Below the pieces are notes generated by a model. The model was not told the origin of the DNA and did not search any database. It saw only the letters and a list, made by a program, of their open reading frames with translations. A DNA stretch of 64,000 nucleotides, taken from positions 1-64,000 of the forward strand of contig NZ_JAGRQH010000009.1 of NCBI RefSeq assembly GCF_018122595.1, given 5' to 3'. Origin of the DNA: Neokomagataea anthophila (lineage in GTDB: Bacteria > Pseudomonadota > Alphaproteobacteria > Acetobacterales > Acetobacteraceae). Made by a program: the position numbers and the translations under genes. Shown here piece after piece: positions 8,818 through 17,931 of the stretch. The first letter of the stretch is position 1. The number at the start of each line of letters is the position of its first letter.

Positions 8818-9728
8818 CGGTAACAACGAAAGATGGACATCCCATGACCGACGCGGTTCGACAGGATGAAATCGTGCAGAAAGCAATCCGAAACCTGTTC
8901 ATCGGTTCCGTGCCGGAACGGGCGGACGAGCTTTCTTCACTCTGGGAAAACCTCGACCTGGTGTTTCAGCTCTTTCCTGATGACCACGAAGATGGTCGGC
9001 TTATCATGGACGCTGGCAGCTATCGTTACATCCGGTTCAATCACCGCGTTGTGCGATCTTTCTGGATCGGCGCTTTCGCTGCCTGGGAGGGCTACAGGGC
9101 GATCGCGGAGAGCAAGGACTTCCCTACGGTGGACCTGACCCGGTTTAAGGAACTGATCACGGCATTTGACGCTGCCCTTCAGAACGATCAGTCGGACGAA
9201 TCTCCCTTGCCAGATGGCGTCCCCGAACCCGGCAAACTTCCCAACAAGAACGAATATCCTCAAGGCCGGGCAGCTTCGGAACTGTCCATCATCGCGGTGG
9301 CTTGGGCCTTGCTGCACGAGGCACGACACATCCGACACCAACGGGAAGCCACGAGTGCGAGTGTCCATGGAAACACACAGGAGGCGCAGCATGGGGAGGA
9401 ATTCTCTTGCGATGAATTTGCGACCCGGTTCATTCTGGAGCACTCGCAGCGTTATTCCAATGAAAACGACGTTGACCTTGCCCTTGTCCGTCGCAAGCGA
9501 GAAACGGCGATCTATTTCGCCCTGTTCACGCTGACCCTTCTTGCTCAGAACCAGTGGTCAGCATCCAACACGCACCCTTCGGTTCAGGATCGTATCGTCG
9601 CGGTGTGCAGATTGATGGGAAATAACCGTGACGAATTGGCCGAGGCTATTGCTCATACCGCGTTTGCGGCGCTACGGACGTTGTGGCCGTCGGCACCAAT
9701 GATCGTGGTGGGCGAGCATTCTGCTTAA
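8814..9728 (+). CDS. Lit-like zinc metallopeptidase (peptidase U49 type)
   Basis: The 304-residue protein has a zinc-peptidase motif HEARH at residues 168-172, followed by HGEEFSCDEFATRF, whose acidic residues could supply the third ligand, and by NTHPSVQDRI, a segment typical of the Lit/U49 group. E. coli Lit is a suicide protease that cleaves EF-Tu when activated by a phage T4 peptide, blocking phage growth. A similar abortive-infection role is inferred here from the motif pattern and from linkage to trlF. The start at ATG 8814 overlaps the stop of the broken small gene (ATGA), suggesting translational coupling; ATG 8844 is an alternative. No operator of its own is visible. Confidence 0.7.
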   Translation: MTVTTKDGHPMTDAVRQDEIVQKAIRNLFIGSVPERADELSSLWENLDLVFQLFPDDHEDGRLIMDAGSYRYIRFNHRVVRSFWIGAFAAWEGYRAIAESKDFPTVDLTRFKELITAFDAALQNDQSDESPLPDGVPEPGKLPNKNEYPQGRAASELSIIAVAWALLHEARHIRHQREATSASVHGNTQEAQHGEEFSCDEFATRFILEHSQRYSNENDVDLALVRRKRETAIYFALFTLTLLAQNQWSASNTHPSVQDRIVAVCRLMGNNRDELAEAIAHTAFAALRTLWPSAPMIVVGEHSA

Positions 9729-10199
9729 TTCACTTTGTGTCGTAGGTTGGTAAGCATCGGAGAATTGCACGACTGACGACTCTTACGTCTATTTTTAGAC
9801 GTCCAAGCGCCTGTAGTTATAATCCCGAAAGTCTACTTTATCACAAGGGCTGCGATAGACCGTGCTTGATGCTTTCCTGCCGTTCAGGGGTGATAGACGG
9901 AACGACAGAGAAGAATTCTATATTCCCCCGGGCGGCATTGTATAGCGCCAGAAGAGAGGTCGTTGGTGAACTGGTAGCTTGTGGAGCGCAGGCTCAAAAA
10001 CAGACTTTCTTTCAGAAAGCCAATGACACGCGCGCAGAATTGCGGTTGATTCCCAACTCAGGAAACCTTGTCACCGGCATCATACGTAGCGATGGAATTA
10101 ATTGGCAGTCGCTTCGAGCCGGTGCGGACCGACTTTGACTTGACTGCTCTTTGTTCTCCTGCATCCTCTCTAAATTAAGAAATGGGGGCTGGGCGGACG
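9729..10199. other. gap between lit-like and STAND genes
   Basis: No gene is convincingly present. A short perfect hairpin lies at 9785-9802 (ACGTCTA, loop TTTT, TAGACGT), about 57 nt after the lit-like stop, and could be a weak terminator. A 90-codon open frame at 9866-10138 has no recognisable features. Confidence 0.4.
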
Positions 10200-13100
10200 A
10201 TGCTTGAAATCACTGGTGATCAAATCGCCAACTTGAACGATACCGATCTACGGACGCTCGTCGCGCGCCTCGCTTTGGCAGAACTGCGTGCGCAGGGTTG
10301 CCCCAGTTCTTCGGTAACCGCTGGCGGCAATCAAGATGCAGCCGATGGCGGGCTTGATGTGAGGGTCGAATGCCCTTCTAGCCTGAATACGCCGGATTTC
10401 GTGCCGCGCCAGCACACCGGATTTCAAGTTAAAAAGCCCAATATGCCAGCAAGCGCGATCAAAGGTGAGATGCGTCCCGGCGGTGTATTGCGGCCGGTAA
10501 TTGCCGATCTCGCCGCCCGCTCGGGCGCCTATATCATCGTCAGCGCACAAGGGTCAGTTGCGGACAAGCCGCTGAACGACCGCCGCGAAGCGATCCGTAA
10601 GCAGTTCGCCGACCTTCCTGATGCCAGTCAGCTGTATAGCGACTTCTACGACCGCCACCGGCTAGAAGCCTGGGTCCGTCACTATCCCGGAATTGCGGCC
10701 TGGATCCGCACTCGACTCGGCATCGGTATGTCAGGCTGGAGTAGCATCGGTGACTGGTACGGTGTCGAAGTGAAAGAGAAGACGCCCTACCTCTTCAACG
10801 ACAAAGCCTGCCTGACGGATGAGCGAACGAGCGAACGCAGGCAACTCACGATCTGCGAGGGCATTGTTCAGCTTCGCGCTGCCCTGACTCAACCCCGTCA
10901 GTGTATCCGCCTTATCGGGTTGTCCGGCCTCGGAAAGACCCGTCTCGTGCATGCCTTGTTCGAGAATGATGTCGGCGAGAATCCGCTCGATCCGGGACTC
11001 ACCGTCTATACCGACCATTCGGAGGAAACAGCCCCGACCGCCTGGGCAATGGCGCATCATCTGGTGAGCAAACGGCAGCGAGCGATTCTGATCGTCGATA
11101 ACTGCAAGCCGGCAACGCATGGCGATCTCGCTCGCATCTGTTCAGAAGAGAAAAGCCAGGTCAGCCTCCTTACGGTCGAATATGACGTGCGCGATGACGA
11201 ACCCGAGCGAACTGGGGTTTTCCGCTTGCAGTCCGCGTCATTCGAAATAGTGGCGCTGTGGCTGGAAAAAACTTTTCCTGATGTAACGCAGGTTGACCGA
11301 CGCCGGATATCGGAGTTCAGCGACGGTAATTTTCGTGTGGCGCGCGCGCTCGCCGAGACGCTTGGAAAAGGCGAAACCCTGGGAAAGCTCAAAAACTGCG
11401 ACCTCTTCGATCGAATCGTCCAGCAACGCAATGCACCAGACCCGGGTCTAATCTCCGCCGCTCAAGAGGTTGCCTTGCTTTATTCGATCAATGGGAAGGG
11501 GACCTCGGAAGATGATGACGAACTCGTTCTGGTTGCCGCAATTCGCGGAGTTGCTGTCACAACTATATATGCGGCGTTGGATACGCTCAGACAGCGTGGG
11601 ATCGTGCAGTTGCGAGGACAGTGGCGCGCGATCTTGCCACATGCGATCGCTAATCACCTCGCCAGCTGTGCTCTCGCACGCATACCACCCTCAAATTTTG
11701 ATCATTTCTGTGCGTCGCTGACGCCGAGGATGCAGAAGTCCCTCTCACGGCGCTTGGGTTATCTGCACGACAGCTCCGAGGCACAGGAAACGGTCGAGCG
11801 CTGGCTCCGGGCGGATGGGCTACTCGGCGATCTAACAGCATTAGAGGAGGACGGCCTTCAGATTATTACTAATATCGCACCGGTGGCGCCGGGTGCCGTG
11901 CTCGCAAGGATCGAGCAAGAAATAGACGGATCTCGCAGCGCCGAGATACTCGATCCGTATTCAAGTAACCGGAGGAAATGGATACGGCTGATCAAGCTTC
12001 TCGCCTACGATCAATCATTATTTGAGCAAGCGGCGACATTGCTTGCCAAGTTCCTCGCAGCCGAGCCACCCGACCATAATATTAATTCGGCGTCGGACAT
12101 GTTCGCCGAGTTGTTTCACTTGCAGCTGTCGGGCACCCAGGCACTACCCGATCAGCGACGAGCGGTGGTGCGCCAACTCGCCCAATCCGGTGATCCGGCT
12201 TTGGCGCTCTGCGCCAGCGTCGCCCTCAATGCGCTGTTGAAGGACGAAAACTTCGCTTCATCGAGTTACTTCGATTTCGGCGCTCGGTCACGCGACGATG
12301 GCTGGCACCCGTCGAGTTGCAGCGACATTTTGGCCTGGCACAACGGCACGATCGACCTAGCCATCGAGCTTTCGCCGGTCATCGAAGAGGCGCGGGACCA
12401 TCTTGCCCACAGCGTAGGAAGGTTGTGGCATTTTGACGCTTGTCACGATTCACTCGAACGTGCGGCAATCCAATTTTCGGCTGAACGACCCTGGATCAAA
12501 GGGTGGATCGGCTTCAGGACGTTACAGCTCTTGAAAGGCAGCACAATGTCTAATGACATGCGAGCGCGTCTTATAGCCCTCATCGAACGCCTGGAGCCAG
12601 CCAATCTTCTTAATAAAGCACGTGCGATCGTTATTGGATGTATCAATTTCGATATTTGTGGCGTTGACGGCGGTGCCGATGGTGTCATGCTAGCGAAAGA
12701 GATCGGAACTCAGCTCGCTCATGATCAGAATACGCGCGGCGCATTCATCGCCGAACTGCTTATCCAACCGTATCATAGTCGCGCGTATGAATGCGGTATC
12801 GGCTTGTCGGATGGTGCCGCAGATCTCGATGTGATGTGGCGGGAATTGCTGGGTCTCTTCTCCACAGCTAATGCCGACCGAGGGAATCCAAAGCTGCTAG
12901 GCGGATTCATCCATGGTGCGCACACCAAAGATTCGGCTTTTGCGGATACGGCGCTCGAGGACGTCATTCAAAATCCCGATCTGGCCGCAAAATTACCCTA
13001 CCTTCAGGCCCAAGTTGCAGTAGATACTCAGGGTATAGCGCGCCTCCGACGGGCGATCGAACAGGGCGTACTTTCGGCGCAGGACTTTCACAGTATCGCC

Positions 13101-13958
13101 AATGTTTACTTCAGGGAGTCGCCTCCCGAGGCGCTCGGTCCGCTTCTCACTGATATTGCCAGCCTTTCCGACGGCGTGGAGATCGCACTCAATATACTGA
13201 ATAGTCGCTTTCTCTGCGATCTTAAGGGCGGTCGCCAATGCGCGCCACCCTTGATTGTCATCGGGCAGGACTTGCTACCGCGCGGCACTTACTTCGGTGA
13301 CCTGCAGTCTAAGTTTGATTTCCAACTGGATACTGTTATTCACGTGTGCTGCGCTGGCCCTGGTGGTGAGGCGACGTTGCGTGGAATATGCGCGCGCATC
13401 CGGGCCGATCTGGCAGACGTCTACCTCTCACCCTGTGGCGTCCCCGATGCTTCATTCAATGACTTCGCCAACGTCTTGGAAACGCTCTTCGAGACGTACT
13501 CGCTTATTGCGCTCGACGAATTCTTACTCCCCGAGCTTATGCCAACAAATAGCAAGTTTTTTGAAGGCAATTTCGACTTGGGCGAGCTGATGGAAAATGT
13601 CGGTGTCGAATCCCTTGTTCAATGGGCTGCTGTCGACCCGAACCAGCGTTATCCGTTGCTCGGCAAGAGCATCCCAATGTTCAAGATGACGGAGGGTGAA
13701 AGGGAGAACGATGTATCCAACCTTTTCAAAGAGATTTTAGTCCAGGCGCCGGATCAGCGCGCCTTCCTCGGCGATATTCGGTCACACCTACATCCCTTCA
13801 TCTTGAGCGGCTCTCTTGTCGATGCTCTGGAGCAGAGACTTGTGGCGATCAGGAAGCTGGGGCAAGATCTCGGTGGCGATGTTCGGCAGTGGGTCGTCGA
13901 GATGACGCCCGAACTTAGCAACAGGATCCAGCGTGAAAGAGAACAGAGCTTCGAATAA
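10200..13958 (+). CDS. STAND ATPase with N-terminal nuclease-like domain, probable defence protein
   Basis: The 1252-residue protein starts with LEITGDQIANLND and a short domain whose motif AADGGLDVRV (aspartates at 49 and 53) followed by GFQVKK (74-79) fits a PD-(D/E)XK nuclease of the Mrr/Cap4 sort (D ... D ... QxK). A P-loop ATPase follows: Walker A GLSGLGKT at 240-247, RAILIVDNC as Walker B, then a winged-helix-like part and a long alpha-helical C-terminal region of about 700 residues that could be a sensor. Nuclease plus STAND NTPase plus helical sensor is the plan of Avs-type antiphage proteins; whether this protein belongs to a named Avs class cannot be told by eye. ATG 10200 is preferred to ATG 10182 because the conserved domain begins there. 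It stands alone, downstream of trlF/lit. Confidence 0.75.
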   Translation: MLEITGDQIANLNDTDLRTLVARLALAELRAQGCPSSSVTAGGNQDAADGGLDVRVECPSSLNTPDFVPRQHTGFQVKKPNMPASAIKGEMRPGGVLRPVIADLAARSGAYIIVSAQGSVADKPLNDRREAIRKQFADLPDASQLYSDFYDRHRLEAWVRHYPGIAAWIRTRLGIGMSGWSSIGDWYGVEVKEKTPYLFNDKACLTDERTSERRQLTICEGIVQLRAALTQPRQCIRLIGLSGLGKTRLVHALFENDVGENPLDPGLTVYTDHSEETAPTAWAMAHHLVSKRQRAILIVDNCKPATHGDLARICSEEKSQVSLLTVEYDVRDDEPERTGVFRLQSASFEIVALWLEKTFPDVTQVDRRRISEFSDGNFRVARALAETLGKGETLGKLKNCDLFDRIVQQRNAPDPGLISAAQEVALLYSINGKGTSEDDDELVLVAAIRGVAVTTIYAALDTLRQRGIVQLRGQWRAILPHAIANHLASCALARIPPSNFDHFCASLTPRMQKSLSRRLGYLHDSSEAQETVERWLRADGLLGDLTALEEDGLQIITNIAPVAPGAVLARIEQEIDGSRSAEILDPYSSNRRKWIRLIKLLAYDQSLFEQAATLLAKFLAAEPPDHNINSASDMFAELFHLQLSGTQALPDQRRAVVRQLAQSGDPALALCASVALNALLKDENFASSSYFDFGARSRDDGWHPSSCSDILAWHNGTIDLAIELSPVIEEARDHLAHSVGRLWHFDACHDSLERAAIQFSAERPWIKGWIGFRTLQLLKGSTMSNDMRARLIALIERLEPANLLNKARAIVIGCINFDICGVDGGADGVMLAKEIGTQLAHDQNTRGAFIAELLIQPYHSRAYECGIGLSDGAADLDVMWRELLGLFSTANADRGNPKLLGGFIHGAHTKDSAFADTALEDVIQNPDLAAKLPYLQAQVAVDTQGIARLRRAIEQGVLSAQDFHSIANVYFRESPPEALGPLLTDIASLSDGVEIALNILNSRFLCDLKGGRQCAPPLIVIGQDLLPRGTYFGDLQSKFDFQLDTVIHVCCAGPGGEATLRGICARIRADLADVYLSPCGVPDASFNDFANVLETLFETYSLIALDEFLLPELMPTNSKFFEGNFDLGELMENVGVESLVQWAAVDPNQRYPLLGKSIPMFKMTEGERENDVSNLFKEILVQAPDQRAFLGDIRSHLHPFILSGSLVDALEQRLVAIRKLGQDLGGDVRQWVVEMTPELSNRIQREREQSFE

Positions 13959-13982
13959 GCGATGCATAAGTCAATGCAGAGA

Positions 13983-14153
13983 TGGCCCCTAAAAACTAGA
14001 CAATGAGCTAAGCTCGTTTTTCCTGCTGTAAGGAAGACGAACGAGATGAAAGTATCGCGCAAGAACCACTCGGCTGAGTTCAAGTCCCGCGTTGCGTTGG
14101 AGGCGTTGAAAGAGACGCGCACAACGGCAGAGTTGGGGTCGTTTGCGGTAGGG
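13983..14153 (+). mobile_element. 5' relic of an IS3-family element
   Basis: TGGCCCCTAAAAACTAGACA at 13983 resembles the terminal inverted repeat of IS3-family elements. A start at 14046 then opens with MKVSRKNHSAEFKSRVALEA and continues LKETRTTAELGS, a clear OrfA helix-turn-helix beginning. Similarity stops near 14153, where the frame runs into unrelated sequence. Only about 170 bp remain, so it is a dead fragment marking the right border of the defence block. Confidence 0.75.
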
Positions 14154-14429
14154 GGGGATGCGCTGTTCTATATTCCGGATGCTGCACACGTGTCTGCTGG
14201 GTTAGGGATCGCCGCAGAAACACTGGTGCTCATCAACGATCGAAGGCAGCAAAAGAGGAAGAGTGTTCCTCTGAAATAGGTGCCTTACAAACCGTGAGTC
14301 AGGACTTCGGGGATGTCTGCTATCTTGCGATTACTGTCAGATACCAGACTGTCGTCTGTCCCCCCATAGCAGCCCCCCACCGTGAAGCCCGCTATATCTT
14401 CAGGCCCACTAAAACCCCAAGGCTTCACG
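14154..14429. other. gap with an orphan repeat end
   Basis: No gene is seen. CGTCTGTCCCCCCATAGCAG at 14353-14372 recurs with small changes at 41250-41276 and 58662-58686 and may be an orphan transposon end. Confidence 0.35.
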
Positions 14430-16433
14430 CTACGCCCGTCGGGTCTGTGCGTGATGATCGGCCGCGTACCCTCCGCCAAAAGCACGATAAGCACTGGCCG
14501 GAAAGTCACTCAAAAACGGTGACGGCGCAGTTTCCTGACCGTAGCGATACCCAACCCACGTGATCACAGCCCGACGTTTCGCGCGGGTCAACGCCACATA
14601 GGCTAAACGCCGTTCTTCGCCTTGATCCGTGTTGGTCGTGCTGGGGAAAGCACCATCTTCCCAGCCCATCAAATAAACATGCTCGAACTCCAGCCCCTTC
14701 GCCGCATGAATGGTGCTCAAACGCACACAGCCCAAACCTTGATCGGCTTTGGGCAATGACCCGAGCGCCGCATGATCTAAAAGCTCTTCAACGCTCTCAA
14801 ACCCTTGCGCCAGATCATACAGCTCCGCCAAATTCTCAAAGGCAACCTGACCTTTTTCGCCCTCACTGCGTAGCTTCTCGGCATAGCCGGTCATCTCACA
14901 CCCCATTTGCAAACGTGCCGCAAGGCGAATATCCGGATGACACTCGATCTCACGGATTGCATCCAAAAACGCACGTAATTTTTGCCCGGCTTTGCTGGTC
15001 GCTTTCTCCGTTAAGGCTTCCGCTGCGGCAAAGAGCGAAAACCCCGTCTCGGCGGCTTTCTCTTCAATCCGCGCCATGGCCTTAGGACCAACACCGCGCG
15101 TCGGCACATTCACCACACGCCGAAACGCATCATTGGATTGCCATTCATCCGGTCGGGTACTTAACGACAGAAAGGCTAAAGCATCCTTGATCGTCGCACG
15201 CTGCCAAAAGGCCGTATCATTGACCAGTTCATAGGGAATATGCGCGCGGATAAGTTCTTCTTCGACTTTGCGTGAGAGATAATTGTAGCGATAGAGCAGC
15301 GCCATGGAATCATAAGACATGCCCGCCATCGCACGCTGAGTGATCTGCGTCACAATCGTCTGTGCTTCATGCTCTGCGCCTGTGCAGCGGATAATATCGA
15401 TAGGACGTCCCTGCCCGGATGTGGTATAAAGCTTTTTGTCCAGCCGCCCCGCATCGCGGGCAATCACGGCATTGGCCGCGTCCAGAATATGTCCCGTTGA
15501 ACGAAAATTCTGTTCCAGAGCAATCATTCGGGCGTTGGGAAATTCCCGGCAGAAATTGCGGATAAACCCAATATTGGCCCCCCGCCAGCCGTAAATGCTT
15601 TGCGCATCATCACCCACAACAAAGAGTTCGTGATGATCACGGGTTAAGGCTTCCAGCCAAAGATACTGACACCGGTTCGTATCCTGAAATTCATCGGCCA
15701 GAAGACACGAAAACCGTTCCGCCCAGAGTTTACGATACGACTCATCATGACGCATGGTCCAGGTCGGCCAGAACAGAAGATCCCCAAAATCCGCCTTGTT
15801 TTCATCACGTAACATACGCTGATAGTGCGGATAGAGTGCTGCGGCTGCGTGCCACACATCGCGCTCATCCGGATCTTCGATCTGACGTTGATGGATAATG
15901 CCTTTGACAGCGGCCTGAGCCTCTTGGGGCAACACCAGATCATCTTTAAAATGCGCGATCGTGTCCGCGATACGTTTGACCCGTTTGCGCAACGCATCCG
16001 GGCTGGCATAGGCATCTTCATCCTGCGTGAGATGTGTTTTCAGCAAGCGTTTTACCAAAGACCGACTGTCTTCTGCGTCACAAATCTCAAACCCATCCAT
16101 CAGCCCGGCAATTTCCGGATCGGTGCGCAGCATACGGCGACCATGACCGTGGAAGGTGCCCATCCAAGAAGGGGCCTGATCGGGGCCAAGCTCGGCCTGC
16201 ACACGATCACGCATTTCGCCCGCCGCTTTATTAGTAAAGGTCACGGCCAAAATTCTGGACGCAGGCACCGCACGTGCTTGCAGGCGATGCACAATGCCTG
16301 CGACCAGAGTTTTCGTTTTTCCTGTCCCTGCCCCGGCCAACACTACCACCGGCCCCGTCGCCGTGGCCGCCTCATATTGAGCCGGCGTCAACGTGTTGAA
16401 AAGCGCGGACGTCGCTGTCGTGATATCCATCAT
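14430..16433 (-). CDS. UvrD/Rep-type ATP-dependent DNA helicase
   Basis: This is a superfamily 1A helicase of about 667 residues. Seen motifs include the Q motif region LTPAQYEAA, Walker A VLAGAGTGKTKTLV, motif Ia ILAVTFTNKAAGEMRDR, Walker B LLADEFQDTN, motif III FVVGDDAQSIYGWRGA, motif IV ALEQNFRST, motif V LSTIHAAKGLEFEHVY and motif VI RRLAYVALTRAKRR. Full length fits PcrA/UvrD/Rep. Plasmid copies are thought to serve replication or conjugative transfer. The frame can begin at a TTG at 16448 that overlaps the stop of the upstream primase-like gene; ATG 16433 is preferred. The two genes form one minus-strand operon. Activity is expected since all motifs are intact. Confidence 0.92.
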   Translation of the reverse strand: MMDITTATSALFNTLTPAQYEAATATGPVVVLAGAGTGKTKTLVAGIVHRLQARAVPASRILAVTFTNKAAGEMRDRVQAELGPDQAPSWMGTFHGHGRRMLRTDPEIAGLMDGFEICDAEDSRSLVKRLLKTHLTQDEDAYASPDALRKRVKRIADTIAHFKDDLVLPQEAQAAVKGIIHQRQIEDPDERDVWHAAAALYPHYQRMLRDENKADFGDLLFWPTWTMRHDESYRKLWAERFSCLLADEFQDTNRCQYLWLEALTRDHHELFVVGDDAQSIYGWRGANIGFIRNFCREFPNARMIALEQNFRSTGHILDAANAVIARDAGRLDKKLYTTSGQGRPIDIIRCTGAEHEAQTIVTQITQRAMAGMSYDSMALLYRYNYLSRKVEEELIRAHIPYELVNDTAFWQRATIKDALAFLSLSTRPDEWQSNDAFRRVVNVPTRGVGPKAMARIEEKAAETGFSLFAAAEALTEKATSKAGQKLRAFLDAIREIECHPDIRLAARLQMGCEMTGYAEKLRSEGEKGQVAFENLAELYDLAQGFESVEELLDHAALGSLPKADQGLGCVRLSTIHAAKGLEFEHVYLMGWEDGAFPSTTNTDQGEERRLAYVALTRAKRRAVITWVGYRYGQETAPSPFLSDFPASAYRAFGGGYAADHHAQTRRA

Positions 16434-16444
16434 AGAAAAGGCTT

Positions 16445-17419
16445 TCAAGCGTTCGTCACGTGCTGGGCACGCAACGCATCGTTAAAATCATTAAGGCGGT
16501 TCGGCGGGAAGAGACGATCGCTGTCTATATCGGCATCCATCGCCAGCGCATAAAGACGATCCGCATACCGATCACCCGCTTCATCCACATCCGTTGCCAC
16601 CACCAGAACAGCACCGGGAACCGTCACCATCTCCGCCAGATGCGCTTTGATCGCTTTTTCCGTCTCCGGGCCAATCCCACCGCCTACGGAAACATACAGC
16701 GTGTCCGCACTCGGTTCTGGGTCCAGTGCCGCCACAGAGAGCGCATCAATCGCAGACTCTGCCACCACCAAACGGCGGATCACGGCGCTGACCTTGGGTT
16801 TGAAGCGAAATAATGTTTTGACCGTTCCGGTCAGATGCAGATGCGTGTCTGGCCCACGCAATTCAGCACCACAGACATTCCCGTGCGCATCACGATGACA
16901 AAACCACGCCGCATGGTAGCCATCGCGCAAACAATCGGTTGAAATCGCCCGACGGATGATCGCATCCGGAAGACCGCGCTCCTGTGCGAGATACGTCCAG
17001 ACTTTGCCTTTCCGCCAAGGGGCTTTACGGCTCTCCCAACGTTCGGCAGGCGGGACAACAGGCGTTGTGACAGCGCGCTTTTGTGCCCAGAGCGCGCCTT
17101 CCGGGGTAACGCCCACGAGACCCGCTAATGCATCACACGTCTCGCGCCAAGACGCGCCCGGATTGAGCTTGCGGTACAAGTCGAACACATCACCTGCGCC
17201 GTCCTTGTCCTCTTTTGCAAAGCCGGTATCCCACCACCCTGCCCCGTTATGAACCACATTAATGGGATAAGAGATCCCATCGCGGTATTTGAGACATTTG
17301 GCGGTACTTTCACGCCGATCAAAGCCATACCCCGCCCGCTCCAACACTAAAGCGCAGGATACACCTCGTACAATGGCCATACGGTTTTCATTGGATAGAT
17401 ATGTTTGTGTGTATCCCAC
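16445..17419 (-). CDS. DUF3991/toprim protein, primase-like
   Basis: The 324-residue protein fits the DUF3991-plus-toprim family of plasmids and integrative elements. The N-terminal part shows YGFDRRESTAKCLKYRDG and an NVVHNGAGWWDTGFAKEDKD-type segment, then GAGDVFDLYRKLNPGASW. The C-terminal toprim fold has the conserved glutamate in RRLVVAESAIDALSVAAL, a Gly-rich turn VSVGGGIG and the metal-binding DVDEAGD with nearby GAVLVVATD. There is no zinc finger or full helicase. Such proteins are regarded as primase-like, but their biochemistry is little known. The gene leads a two-gene operon with the UvrD-like helicase, joined by overlapping stop and start, consistent with a joint role in plasmid replication or transfer DNA handling. 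Confidence 0.85.
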   Translation of the reverse strand: MGYTQTYLSNENRMAIVRGVSCALVLERAGYGFDRRESTAKCLKYRDGISYPINVVHNGAGWWDTGFAKEDKDGAGDVFDLYRKLNPGASWRETCDALAGLVGVTPEGALWAQKRAVTTPVVPPAERWESRKAPWRKGKVWTYLAQERGLPDAIIRRAISTDCLRDGYHAAWFCHRDAHGNVCGAELRGPDTHLHLTGTVKTLFRFKPKVSAVIRRLVVAESAIDALSVAALDPEPSADTLYVSVGGGIGPETEKAIKAHLAEMVTVPGAVLVVATDVDEAGDRYADRLYALAMDADIDSDRLFPPNRLNDFNDALRAQHVTNA

Positions 17420-17931
17420 AATCCAGTTCCTTATTGGCTGCTTCGTTATAATTATTTATAGCAAATAAACCGCAATACTTAAAGTAAATAAGAACAAATA
17501 CTCAAAATATATACTTCAAAAAAATAGAATAAAACCTGTTGTATTGATAAACTGTAAAGAACAGTGTTTTCTTAGACCCATTCTGCCCGTGCGGCGAGCA
17601 CAAGAACGGTGATTGAGAGTGGAATGGGTGTGGTGTTTTCTTGAGCCCATCCTGCCACCGGCCAAGACGGCGTCAGGGTCTGGCCGTCAAGTTGCGGTGT
17701 ATCCTGTAGAGAGGGGCGTTGGTCTGCGCCAGATGCGGGAGCGCGCCAGCGTGCCTGCAGCTGGGGCGGGCCAGCGACCTGAGAGAAGGATATGAGCGGC
17801 TTTACGGACGGAGCATGACGCTGTCAGACTGGACGCAGATGCGCCAAACAGACCCATGGAACGTGCCCCCTCTGTGCGGCCAAAGGCCGTGCAGAGGAGG
17901 CCGAAGAACCGTTACCGCGGTCGCGCCCGTC
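17420..17931. other. 512-bp gap with a short direct repeat
   Basis: The part next to the primase gene (17440-17560) is AT-rich and should hold its promoter. A 24-bp sequence at 17564-17587 (GTGTTTTCTTAGACCCATTC and on) is repeated with a few changes at 17633-17656, 69 bp apart. Short open frames at 17613-17985 have no recognisable content. Confidence 0.4.

Noticed and set aside
9866-10138. Plus-strand open frame of 90 codons between lit-like and STAND genes
   Set aside because: No ribosome-binding site or recognisable features.
15825-16553. Plus-strand open frame of 242 codons
   Set aside because: It is antisense to the UvrD-like helicase, which has all SF1 motifs.
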